From the NCBI RefSeq assembly GCF_016107655.1, contig NZ_JABASX010000015.1:1-56003 (forward strand): DNA of 56,003 nucleotides, written 5' to 3'. The notes beneath the pieces are model-generated. The model searched no databases and was not told the origin of the DNA. It saw only the letters and a list, made by a program, of their open reading frames with translations. Every line of letters begins with the position of its first letter. Position 1 is the stretch's first letter. This DNA is from Brevibacterium antiquum (GTDB lineage: Bacteria; Actinomycetota; Actinomycetes; Actinomycetales; Brevibacteriaceae). A program made the position numbers and the translations under genes. This document shows, piece after piece, positions 49,157 to 56,003 of this stretch.

Positions 49157-50458
49157 ATGTGTACGTGGTGCCAGAATGGGCGGGTGAACGAGACACGAGA
49201 CGGTTCGGCCGAGAACACCCCTAGTCCCCGCCGCTTCGGCGTGCTGCGCAGCTGGGCGACGGCTCCGTACCTGGTGGGAACGGGTCTGGCGATGATGGGC
49301 GACAACATCGAGCACGTCATCACGTACTGGGTGCTGTGGCAGAAGTTCGAGTCCCCGGCGCTCGTGGGATTCCAGCTCATCAGCCATTGGCTGCCGTTCC
49401 TCCTGCTCTCGGTCTACGCGGGATCCCTGGCCGAACGATTCGACTGCCGGCGCCTGATCCAGATCGGACAGGTCATGTTCATGGTCGTGTCCCTGTGCTG
49501 GGGCATCCTCTTCCTCACCGATTCGCTCCAGCTGTGGCAGACATGCGTGCTGCTCGTCATCCACGGCTTGGCCGGATGCCTGTGGGGACCGGCCGAGCAG
49601 ATGATGCTGCATGACTTCGTCGACCGCAAGGAGCTGCCGAGCGCCGTGCGGATGAATGCGACCTTCCGCAGTCTCGGAATCCTGTTCGGACCCGTCGTCG
49701 GCTCGGCGCTCCTGCTGTCGTTCGGGCCGACCTGGGGCATCTTCATCAACATCATCTTCTACCTGCCGCTGACGATCTTCCTGATGCGCACACCCTTCAC
49801 CGGGCACATCAGGAGCGGGAGTCCGAACAAGACGCGTACAACTCTGGTGCAGTCGCTGCGAGTGCTCGTCGACGTTCGACACAACCGCTCCATCATCGGC
49901 ATGCTGCTGCTGGCCGCACTGGCCTCGATCACGATCGGCGCCGTGCTGCAGACGGCGATGCCGGTCTTCGGCGGCCTACTGACAGGCCCCGGCGGAGACA
50001 GTGACTTCACGTACGGGCTGCTGCTCTTCGCGCTCGGCGCTGGCGGTGTGCTCGGCGGGTTCTTCCTCGAGGCCACGGGCTGGGTGCGACCGACCCCGGA
50101 GGCGGCCGCAGTCGCCGCAGCCGGACTCGGTGCCAGCTCGATCGTCTTCGCGCTGACCTCGCACCTGTGGCTGGCGCTGACCGTCCTCGTGCTTGCGGGG
50201 GTCTGTAAGATCACCGCCGAATCGACCGAGATGGCCATCATCCAACTCGAGGCGCCGCCCGAGATCCGCGGACGCGTCATCGGCTCCTACTCGATGTTCG
50301 GGCCCGGAATGCAGACGTTCTCGGGCGTGACCGTCGGCGTGCTCGGCACGATCGCGACGATCCCGCAGGCCGTGACGATCGGCGGCGCGGTTCTGGCGAT
50401 CGGCGCAGTGGGAATCGGCGCATATGCGGTGGCCGGACGCGGGCGCCCGGTCGGCTGA
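49157..50458 (+). CDS. MFS transporter (EntS-like MFS_3 exporter)
   Basis: 433 residues with 12 membrane segments. 'YLVGTGLAMMGDNIEHVITYWVLWQKFESPALVGFQLISHWLPFLLLSVYAGSLAERFDCRRLI' is the MFS_3/EntS-type N-terminal pair with the loop 2-3 motif. The stretch 'ARPxNAxxR'-like 'ELPSAVRMNATFRSLGILFGPVVGSALL' follows. AAGGGG lies five bases before the ATG at 49157; a GTG at 49184 is an alternative start. Members export siderophores, macrolides or other small molecules. No partner gene is adjacent, so no substrate can be named. Confidence 0.9.
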   Translation: MCTWCQNGRVNETRDGSAENTPSPRRFGVLRSWATAPYLVGTGLAMMGDNIEHVITYWVLWQKFESPALVGFQLISHWLPFLLLSVYAGSLAERFDCRRLIQIGQVMFMVVSLCWGILFLTDSLQLWQTCVLLVIHGLAGCLWGPAEQMMLHDFVDRKELPSAVRMNATFRSLGILFGPVVGSALLLSFGPTWGIFINIIFYLPLTIFLMRTPFTGHIRSGSPNKTRTTLVQSLRVLVDVRHNRSIIGMLLLAALASITIGAVLQTAMPVFGGLLTGPGGDSDFTYGLLLFALGAGGVLGGFFLEATGWVRPTPEAAAVAAAGLGASSIVFALTSHLWLALTVLVLAGVCKITAESTEMAIIQLEAPPEIRGRVIGSYSMFGPGMQTFSGVTVGVLGTIATIPQAVTIGGAVLAIGAVGIGAYAVAGRGRPVG

Positions 50459-50516
50459 CCACGCCTGTATCAGCCCGAAGTTCAGGTGAGGAGCGGGACG
50501 GGCCGAGCTCCGAGCC

Positions 50517-51788
50517 TCAGGTGACGGCGCCGCGGACCTTGTGCGCAGGGGCGTCCCAGATCCGGTTGTCGAGGATGTCGCGCAGGGCCTCGACCGTGTC
50601 CCAGACATCGGTGAAGCCGAGGTAGAGCGGAGTCAGTCCGAACCGCAGCACCGCCGGTTCCCGGTAGTCGCCGATGATTCCGCGCTCGATGAGCGCACTC
50701 ATGATCGCGAAGCCCTCTGGGTGGGTGATCGAGACCTGGGAGCCGCGGTGAGCGTGTTCACGTGGGGTGACGATCTCGATCGGGTGCTCGGCCAATCGGT
50801 TTTCGACGAGGCTGATGAACAGGTCGGACAGTTGCAGGGACTTCGCCCGCACCGCGGCCATATCGACTCGACCGTAGACGTCGAGACCCACTTCGGCCAC
50901 CGACATTGAGATGACGCCCTGCGTACCGGTCAGATACCGGCGAATGCCGTCGGCCGGAGCATAGTCCGGTGACATCTCGAAGGGCTTCGCATGCCCCCAC
51001 CACCCGGACAGCGGCTGCGTGAAACGGTTCTGCAGCGCCTCTGAGACCCAGATGAAGGCAGGGGAGCCTGGCCCGCCGTTGAGGAACTTGTACGTGCACC
51101 CGATCGCCATATCCGCGCCCGATCCGGCCAGATCGATCTCGAGGGCACCAGCCGAATGGCACAGGTCCCAGATCGCCATGGCGCCGCCGGCATGGATCGC
51201 CGAGGTGGTGCTGCTCATGTCGAAGAGTCGTCCCGTGCGGTAGTTCACGTGCGTAAGCACGACCAGGGCTACCTCGTCGGTCATCGTCTGAGGGAAGCCA
51301 GCAGTCACCTCGGCGTCATCGACGAGGCGGACCTCGTAGCCGTCGCCGAGCTGCTCAGCCAGCCCTTGGAGCATGTAGATATCGGAGGGGAAGTTCTCCC
51401 GCTGGGTGAGGATGACGCGACGATCCGGTGAGTCGGCGGCCTGCATCTTCAGTGCTGCCGAGGCCGCCTTGAATAGATTGATCGAGGTGGAGTCGGTGAC
51501 GACGGTGCTGCCTGACCCGCCGCCGACGATTTTCGAGACCTTATCGCCGAGTTTTGCGGGAAGGTCGAACCAACCGGCGGCGTTCCAGGAACGGATGAGC
51601 CCGGTGCCCCATTCGTCAGCGATGACCTCGTGGGCGCGCTCGGCCGCTCCCTTCGTGCGGGCGCCGAGCGAGTTTCCGTCGAGATAGATCGTTTCGGGCG
51701 GGAGGATGAACTCGTCGCGGTAACTGCGCAGGGGGTCGTTCCGGTCGCGTAGTTCGCAGGCTGTGCGGTCCAAGTCGGCGATGGTCAT
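50517..51788 (-). CDS. kynU: kynureninase
   Basis: 423 residues, fold-type I PLP enzyme cleaving L-kynurenine to anthranilate and alanine. 'ETIYLDGNSLGARTKGA' is the kynureninase N-terminal signature. 'DSTSINLFKAASAAL' and 'AIWDLCHSAGALEIDL' line the cofactor site, and K234 in GCTYKFLNGGPG forms the Schiff base. 'RFTQPLSGWWGHAKPFEM' is also diagnostic. The ATG at 51788 overlaps the permease stop by four bases (ATGA); the open frame above it lies in the permease gene. No tryptophan dioxygenase or formamidase gene is adjacent, suggesting use of external kynurenine. Confidence 0.96.
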   Translation of the reverse strand: MTIADLDRTACELRDRNDPLRSYRDEFILPPETIYLDGNSLGARTKGAAERAHEVIADEWGTGLIRSWNAAGWFDLPAKLGDKVSKIVGGGSGSTVVTDSTSINLFKAASAALKMQAADSPDRRVILTQRENFPSDIYMLQGLAEQLGDGYEVRLVDDAEVTAGFPQTMTDEVALVVLTHVNYRTGRLFDMSSTTSAIHAGGAMAIWDLCHSAGALEIDLAGSGADMAIGCTYKFLNGGPGSPAFIWVSEALQNRFTQPLSGWWGHAKPFEMSPDYAPADGIRRYLTGTQGVISMSVAEVGLDVYGRVDMAAVRAKSLQLSDLFISLVENRLAEHPIEIVTPREHAHRGSQVSITHPEGFAIMSALIERGIIGDYREPAVLRFGLTPLYLGFTDVWDTVEALRDILDNRIWDAPAHKVRGAVT

Positions 51789-53185
51789 GTGATTGTCCTT
51801 TCGACAGTATTGGTTGTCAGTTTTGCAGGTGCGTTGGATTCCTCTTCCCGGGCGGCCAGAATCCGTGCGACTGCGGGATAGCGCAGGATCGCGATGAGGG
51901 CCCCGACACACAGCCACGAGGCGAGTGCGATCCACACCACGCCGGTGAAGTCGGCCGTGAGCAGAGTGATCTGGTAGAGATTGGTGACCGTGCCGACCAA
52001 CGTCAGGGTCCAGTGGAGCCAGGCGGGGATCCGGAACTGAGCATGCGCGTAGACATCCCGGAGCTTGTAGCGCATGCGCAGGGACACGATGAGGACGATG
52101 ATGAGCATGACCTGGACCAGCGCCGAGGCCGCCGTCCCGATGATCGAGATGTCGAGTCCTGCGATGGCTGGGATGATGCCGAGGATGAAAAGGGCTGTGA
52201 GGATCCAGTGCGGAGTTCCGAATCTGGCGTTGACTCGGCCGAACGCCTTCGGCATCCACCCGTCGTCGGCAGCTGCCAGAAGCCCTTTCGACCCCCACAG
52301 GAGCTGAGCGTTCAGTGTGGAGATGATTGCTACCATCGCTCCGCCGAGAATGAAGAACACCCACCAGCCGCGGGGCATAATCTCCTCAGCGACGATGGAC
52401 AGGGGCTGGTCGGCGACTTCGTTGATGGGAAGAATGCCAACGGCTGGAACAGCGATGAGGATGTAGAGAAGTCCGACAATGAGGGTGCCGCCGATCATCG
52501 AGATCGGGATGTCGCGGGCCGGGTTCTTCATCTCCCGTCCGAGCTCGGCGACACCGAAACTGCCCATCGTGGCGAACGTGAGCAGGGCAGCCGCGGACAG
52601 CAGCTGAGTGAATCCGTTCGGCAGCGGTTCGGGATAAGTATTCCAATCGATGTGGGCGAATCCGCTGACGATGAAGGCGGAGAAGCCGATGATCATGAGG
52701 GCCATCAGCCAGACTCCGGCACGTGAGGAGAACGAGGCGCCCATCAGATTGGCGACATAGAAGATGCTGACGATGATCACAGCGACGACAACCGGATTGA
52801 AGAAGTCGGAGAGCGTGTTGAGGTAGATGCCGGCCGAGAGCCCGTAGAGGCTGAGTGCGCATTGCTGCATGAGCGCCATCCACATGTTGATGAAACCCAG
52901 GCGCGGATGGATGACACGGGCGGGCCAGGTGTATGTGCCACCGACGGCGGGCAGCGCTGAGGCAATCGATGCGTACGGGATGGAGACGACGATGATCGTG
53001 ACGACAGCGATGATGTAGGCCCAAGGAGTGCCCCCTCCGGTGATGCCGATGGCGACTCCGGTGAGCGAGACGATTCCGCCGCCGATCACCTGGTTGATCG
53101 TCACTCCCAAGGCACCCGGTAGTCCGATGGTGCGTTTGAGCTGGTCCTGATTGAGGCGTTCTGCCACCGATGCCTCCAATGTCAT
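51785..53185 (-). CDS. APC-family amino acid permease, probably for kynurenine or tryptophan
   Basis: About 466 residues, 12 membrane helices. 'TIGLPGALGVTINQVIGGGIVSLTGVAIG' is the first APC helix with the GxG unwound segment. 'LLTFATMGSFGVAELGREMKNPARDIPISMI' is the helix 6 and loop motif. I take the ATG at 53185; a TTG at 53194 also opens the frame. It is translationally coupled to kynureninase and divergent from an Lrp/AsnC regulator, so import of kynurenine (or tryptophan) is likely by context. The substrate is inference. Confidence 0.92.
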   Translation of the reverse strand: MTLEASVAERLNQDQLKRTIGLPGALGVTINQVIGGGIVSLTGVAIGITGGGTPWAYIIAVVTIIVVSIPYASIASALPAVGGTYTWPARVIHPRLGFINMWMALMQQCALSLYGLSAGIYLNTLSDFFNPVVVAVIIVSIFYVANLMGASFSSRAGVWLMALMIIGFSAFIVSGFAHIDWNTYPEPLPNGFTQLLSAAALLTFATMGSFGVAELGREMKNPARDIPISMIGGTLIVGLLYILIAVPAVGILPINEVADQPLSIVAEEIMPRGWWVFFILGGAMVAIISTLNAQLLWGSKGLLAAADDGWMPKAFGRVNARFGTPHWILTALFILGIIPAIAGLDISIIGTAASALVQVMLIIVLIVSLRMRYKLRDVYAHAQFRIPAWLHWTLTLVGTVTNLYQITLLTADFTGVVWIALASWLCVGALIAILRYPAVARILAAREEESNAPAKLTTNTVERTIT

Positions 53186-53242
53186 TTGCCTCAACGATGA
53201 GGCAGTCGAACTTTCTCGATACTCTAGACAAAAGCACGACTA

Positions 53243-53266
53243 GAAGGTTGTCAATTCGAAGGTTGT
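53243..53266. promoter_or_regulatory. direct repeat GAAGGTTGT, candidate Lrp-type operator
   Basis: GAAGGTTGT occurs at 53243-53251 and 53258-53266, spaced 15 bp apart. It lies between the divergent permease-kynU operon and the Lrp/AsnC gene, 26-49 bp before the latter's GTG. Nearby sequence is AT-rich. Multiple phased sites are usual for Lrp-family octamers. Binding is inferred. Confidence 0.45.
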
Positions 53267-53291
53267 GCATCATCGATAGGGGAGAAGTGAC

Positions 53292-53774
53292 GTGAATTCG
53301 GATCTGATCGCGAATCATCGTTCTGAGTCGAACAATATTCCACTGGCCGATGTGGACCTGGCGATCCTGCGAGAGCTCAGTGCTGATGCTCGGGTCTCCA
53401 ACAAAGATCTCGCCGCGCGCGTGGGATTGGCCGCGTCCACTTGTCTGGGTCGGGTCAACGCCCTGAAGACGCGAGGTGTTCTCAGAGGAATCCACGCAGA
53501 CATCAATTATGAGGCCCTCGGACTGCACGTGTTCGGAATGATCTCGGTGAGAATGACCCCGGTGGGGCGGGCGCAGATGAGTGAGGTCATCAGACGGCTT
53601 CTCCAAGTGGCAGAGACCCTAGAGATATTTCAGGTCTCCGGCGAGAGGGACCTGCTCGTGCACATCGCCACCGCTCATCCGAAGGGCCTGACCAGATTCA
53701 TCGAGGAACATCTCTCGGACCCGACGATCGCCCATACTCAGACGAGTCTGGTGTTCGGACATCATCGACCGTGA
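53292..53774 (+). CDS. Lrp/AsnC-family transcriptional regulator
   Basis: 160 residues from a GTG preceded by GGGGAGAAG. The N-terminal helix-turn-helix (about 20-70) reads 'VDLAILRELSADARVSNKDLAARVGLAASTCLGRVNALKTRGVLRGI', and the RAM ligand-binding domain follows (HVFGMISVRM ... 'EIFQVSGERDLLVHIATAHP'). It is divergent from the permease-kynureninase operon. In several bacteria a similar AsnC-type regulator (KynR) activates kyn genes in response to kynurenine. The arrangement suggests the same job here, although I do not claim orthology. Confidence 0.93.
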   Translation: MNSDLIANHRSESNNIPLADVDLAILRELSADARVSNKDLAARVGLAASTCLGRVNALKTRGVLRGIHADINYEALGLHVFGMISVRMTPVGRAQMSEVIRRLLQVAETLEIFQVSGERDLLVHIATAHPKGLTRFIEEHLSDPTIAHTQTSLVFGHHRP

Positions 53775-53846
53775 ACGAGCGCATTACTGAGAGTCACATG
53801 ACGAACTGAACCAGCTCGTTTTCAGGCGACCAGGCTGGAGCGGAGG

Positions 53847-55682
53847 TCAGGCTGCCTGAGCCTCGAGCACCTCGAGAACGCCGGGGCCATAGCGTTCGAG
53901 CTTCTTCAGGCCCACACCGCTGACCTGGCCGAGTTCGCTGATCGAGTTCGGCTTGGCTTCGACGATTCCGTACAGCGTGGCATCGGGGAACACGACGTAG
54001 GCGGGGACGCTCTGCTCTTTCGCCTGATCGGCACGCCAAGACCGCAGAGCCTCGAACAGGGCTGTGTCCGCGGTCCCGAGTTCGACGTCGGGGCCGCCTC
54101 GGCGCTTGGCTCCTGCCTTCTTGGATCCGGACTTCTTGACGGGGTCCACACGCAGAGACACTTCCACTTCGCTGCGCAGAACCGGGCCGGCGTCCTCACC
54201 GACGACGAGCACGCCGTAATCGCCGTGGGACTCCAGGAGACCGCGGGCGAGGACCTGGCGGACCACAGTCTTCCACTGCGCTTCACTGAGGTCTTCGCCG
54301 ATTCCCCAGACACTGAGGCTTTCGTGATCGGCCGCGCGGGAGCGCTCATTGTCGTTGCCGCGCAGGACGTCGATGACCTGGCCCGAGCCGAACTTCTGGC
54401 CGCGTTCACGGTCGAGGCGGATGACGGCTGAGAGAAGCTTCTGTACCGCCACCGTTGCGTCCCAGGTCACTGGGGGAGTGATGCAGGTGTCGCAGTTGCC
54501 GCAGGGATCTGATTCCTCGTCGAAGTAGCGCAGCAGCTGCACGCGCCTGCAATCGACGGTCTCGCACAGGGCCAGCATGGAGTCGAGGTGCGACATCGCG
54601 CGCCGTTGGTAGGTGCGATCGCCGTCGCCCGACTCGATGAGCCGGCGTTGGGAGACGACATCACCGAGACCGTAGACCATCCACGCATCGGCCGGCAGTC
54701 CGTCACGTCCGGCGCGACCGGTCTCCTGGTAGTAGCCTTCGACGCTGCGCGGCAGGTCGAGGTGGGCGACGAAGCGGACATCGGGTTTGTCGATTCCCAT
54801 GCCGAAGGCGATCGTCGCGACCATGACCACGCCGTCCTCGCGGAGGAACCTGGCCTGATGATCGGCGCGCACTTCGGACGGCAGCCCTGCGTGATAGGGC
54901 AGGGCGTTGATTCCTCGGGCCACGAGCGCCTCGGAGAGCTGTTCGACACCGCGCCGGGACAGACAGTAGACGATGCCCGAGTCACCGGAATGTTCGGTGG
55001 TGATGAAGTTGATGAGCTGAGAACGGCCAGATTGCTTCGGTTCGATGCGATAGGTGATGTTCGGACGGTCGAAGCTGGCGACGAAATGCTGGGCATCGCC
55101 GAGGTGAAGACGCTCGGTGAGTTCGGCATGCGTGGCGGGAGTGGCCGTGGCGGTGAGTGCGATGCGTGGAACGTCAGGGAATCGTTCGGCCAGCACTCCC
55201 AAACCCAAGTAGTCGCTGCGGAAGTCGTGGCCCCACTGTGAAACGCAGTGGGCTTCGTCGATTGCGAACAAAGCGACCTGTGCACGTTCGAGCAGCGCCA
55301 TTGTGCGCGGCAGGACGAGGCGTTCAGGTGCCAGGTAGAGCAGATCGAGTTCACCGGCAAGGAGTGCGCGCTCGACGTTCTGCGCTTCATCGAAGTCGAG
55401 GGTCGAGTTGAGGTAAGCCGCCCGCACACCAAGGTTCTCCAGGGCGGCGACCTGATCAGCCATGAGCGCGATCAGCGGAGAGATCACGACGCCAGCGCCG
55501 GGCCTGACGAGGCTCGGTATCTGATAGCAGAGAGACTTTCCACCGCCGGTGGGCATGAGCACGACCGCGTCACCACCGCCCACGATCTGATCAACGACCG
55601 CTTGCTGCTGACCCCGAAACTCGTCATAGCCGAAGACATCGTGGAGGACGTCGAGCGGGGAGGTTGTGGGTGCCGAGGTCAT
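53847..55682 (-). CDS. recQ: ATP-dependent DNA helicase RecQ
   Basis: 611 residues. Superfamily 2 motifs are all visible: FRGQQQAVV (motif 0), 'LMPTGGGKSLCYQIP' (Walker A), 'FAIDEAHCVSQWGHDFR' (DEAH box and aromatic loop), 'ALTATATP' and 'QETGRAGRDGLPA' (motif VI). The RecQ-C zinc site has cysteines in 'CRRVQLLRYFDE' and 'CGNCDTC'. A winged-helix domain and a C-terminal HRDC domain follow ('SVPAYVVFPDATLYGIVEAKP'), after a Lys/Gly linker (KKSGSKKAGAKRRGG). It unwinds DNA 3' to 5' in recombination repair. The length matches full RecQ, and the gene looks intact and monocistronic. Confidence 0.96.
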   Translation of the reverse strand: MTSAPTTSPLDVLHDVFGYDEFRGQQQAVVDQIVGGGDAVVLMPTGGGKSLCYQIPSLVRPGAGVVISPLIALMADQVAALENLGVRAAYLNSTLDFDEAQNVERALLAGELDLLYLAPERLVLPRTMALLERAQVALFAIDEAHCVSQWGHDFRSDYLGLGVLAERFPDVPRIALTATATPATHAELTERLHLGDAQHFVASFDRPNITYRIEPKQSGRSQLINFITTEHSGDSGIVYCLSRRGVEQLSEALVARGINALPYHAGLPSEVRADHQARFLREDGVVMVATIAFGMGIDKPDVRFVAHLDLPRSVEGYYQETGRAGRDGLPADAWMVYGLGDVVSQRRLIESGDGDRTYQRRAMSHLDSMLALCETVDCRRVQLLRYFDEESDPCGNCDTCITPPVTWDATVAVQKLLSAVIRLDRERGQKFGSGQVIDVLRGNDNERSRAADHESLSVWGIGEDLSEAQWKTVVRQVLARGLLESHGDYGVLVVGEDAGPVLRSEVEVSLRVDPVKKSGSKKAGAKRRGGPDVELGTADTALFEALRSWRADQAKEQSVPAYVVFPDATLYGIVEAKPNSISELGQVSGVGLKKLERYGPGVLEVLEAQAA

Positions 55683-55774
55683 GCGCTCCAGCCTAGTGGA
55701 CGGTGCTGACTCGGCCGAACTTCGTACGCGGAGCCCACGTGTGGTGTCGGTGCTTCGTCAGTGACAACGAGGTC

Positions 55775-55847
55775 GTGGGTACACACGGGTACAGAGGAAG
55801 TGGATATGCACGGTATGGATGCCGTGGGTAAACACGGGCATAGAGGA
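55775..55847. repeat. imperfect 24-bp direct repeat, 49-bp period
   Basis: The two copies (55775-55798, 55824-55847) begin GTGGGTA and end AGAGGA, with ACACGGG in the middle, and differ at three positions. The bases between them contain related GGATATGCACGGTATGGATGC sub-repeats. Located 93 bp upstream of the recQ start and 109 bp before the rightward promoter. Purpose unknown. Confidence 0.5.
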
Positions 55848-55955
55848 CCACGCGCTGCAACGACGACCACAGTCAACGGCAGGCCTTCACGGACATTCTT
55901 TGGGGGTGACCTGAGGACGTGTGGTGGGCGTCACGCCCAGTTTTCCGATTTCGAG

Positions 55956-55985
55956 TTGCACGCACCGGCTGGCCTGGTCTAGAGT
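55956..55985 (+). promoter_or_regulatory. strong housekeeping-type promoter reading out of the window
   Basis: TTGCAC (55956-55961), 18 bases, TAGAGT (55980-55985). This hexamer pair is typical of strong sigma-70-type promoters in front of stable RNA or ribosomal genes in high-GC actinobacteria. The expected start is at about 55992, so the transcript lies beyond the window. The nature of the downstream gene cannot be seen. Confidence 0.6.
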
Positions 55986-56003
55986 TGTATCTCGTTGCCC
56001 CGC

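Larger units (their letters stand above)
55683..56003. other. gene-free right end of the window
   Basis: The last 321 bases hold no supported ORF. They contain an imperfect 24-bp direct repeat (55775-55798 and 55824-55847) and, near the end, a good rightward promoter (55956-55985). The promoter suggests a gene or stable RNA just beyond the window. Confidence 0.5.

Noticed and set aside
51789..52364. Upstream extension of the kynureninase frame
   Set aside because: It overlaps the permease gene in another frame; the ATG at 51788 gives the exact kynureninase N-terminus and an ATGA overlap.
53774..53820. Intrinsic terminator after the Lrp gene (AACGAGC pairing with GCTCGTT, then TTTC)
   Set aside because: The loop would be 33 bases and the T-run is short; too weak to list as a feature.
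55679..55876. Cys/Pro-rich 65-codon minus-strand ORF upstream of recQ
   Set aside because: It is formed by the 24-bp DNA repeats, overlaps the recQ start, and has no ribosome site.
1..56003. tRNA, rRNA or riboswitch genes
   Set aside because: I looked for T-loop-like GGTTCGAATCC patterns, rRNA landmarks and common riboswitch cores and saw none; a covariance search would be needed to exclude small RNAs.

Overview
The window looks like a chromosomal segment of a high-GC Gram-positive actinobacterium. The closest guess is Micrococcales, probably Brevibacterium or a relative. The reasons are strong G/C bias at third codon positions, a SigK/RskA pair beside a fasciclin lipoprotein, a betaine/proline demethylation locus, and what reads as the tail of a DUF222-type HNH protein. 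The genus is inference. I see no rRNA, tRNA, CRISPR array, insertion sequence or phage gene.

Layout. 0-6 kb: tail of an HNH-like gene, a LysR regulator divergent from an EamA exporter across a 37-bp palindrome, an iron-siderophore pair (SIP-type reductase and lipoprotein binding protein) and D-serine ammonia-lyase. 6-10.6 kb: a divergent pair of uncharacterised proline-rich membrane proteins, flanked on both sides by short tandem repeats carrying stop codons. 10.6-24 kb: an amino-acid permease coupled to an ornithine-cyclodeaminase-family enzyme, then a probable betaine/N-methylproline island (LysR, Rieske oxygenase and its reductase, proline racemase-family epimerase, N-methylproline-demethylase-like flavoenzyme, GntR regulator, MHS transporter) interrupted by three gene fragments. 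24-30.4 kb: a sigma factor fused to a membrane anchor and an acidic extracellular tail, a PLP decarboxylase divergent from a LysR gene, and Rrf2 with a TauE exporter. 30.5-36.7 kb: a mevalonate-degradation operon (class II HMG-CoA reductase, HMG-CoA lyase, two-gene membrane transporter) with a GAF/PucR-type regulator. 36.7-42 kb: alanine aminotransferase, GNAT, TetR and an ABC-2 exporter whose start codon lies in a perfect 18-bp palindrome, then a truncated ABC permease. 42-46.3 kb: rskA, sigK, fasciclin lipoprotein and a molybdopterin oxidoreductase. The last two have matching SigK-type promoters. 46.3-56 kb: two OsmC proteins, a TRIC-like channel, PPK2, an MFS exporter, kynureninase with its permease and an Lrp regulator, RecQ, and a strong promoter pointing out of the window.

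How it works together. Most modules are small catabolic units made of a regulator, a dedicated transporter and one to three enzymes. They would feed betaines, hydroxyproline or N-methylproline, D-serine, mevalonate and kynurenine into central metabolism. Many genes within modules overlap by 4 bp (ATGA or GTGA), which suggests translational coupling.

The most unusual signals are not genes. An oriented 10-11-mer, CGCCGAGGTGG, is strongly over-represented and sits mostly on the + strand whatever the gene direction. Stop-codon-bearing tandem repeats lie at two adjacent convergent junctions. Several operators are built around the start codons of the genes they probably control. All counts and motif searches were done by eye.
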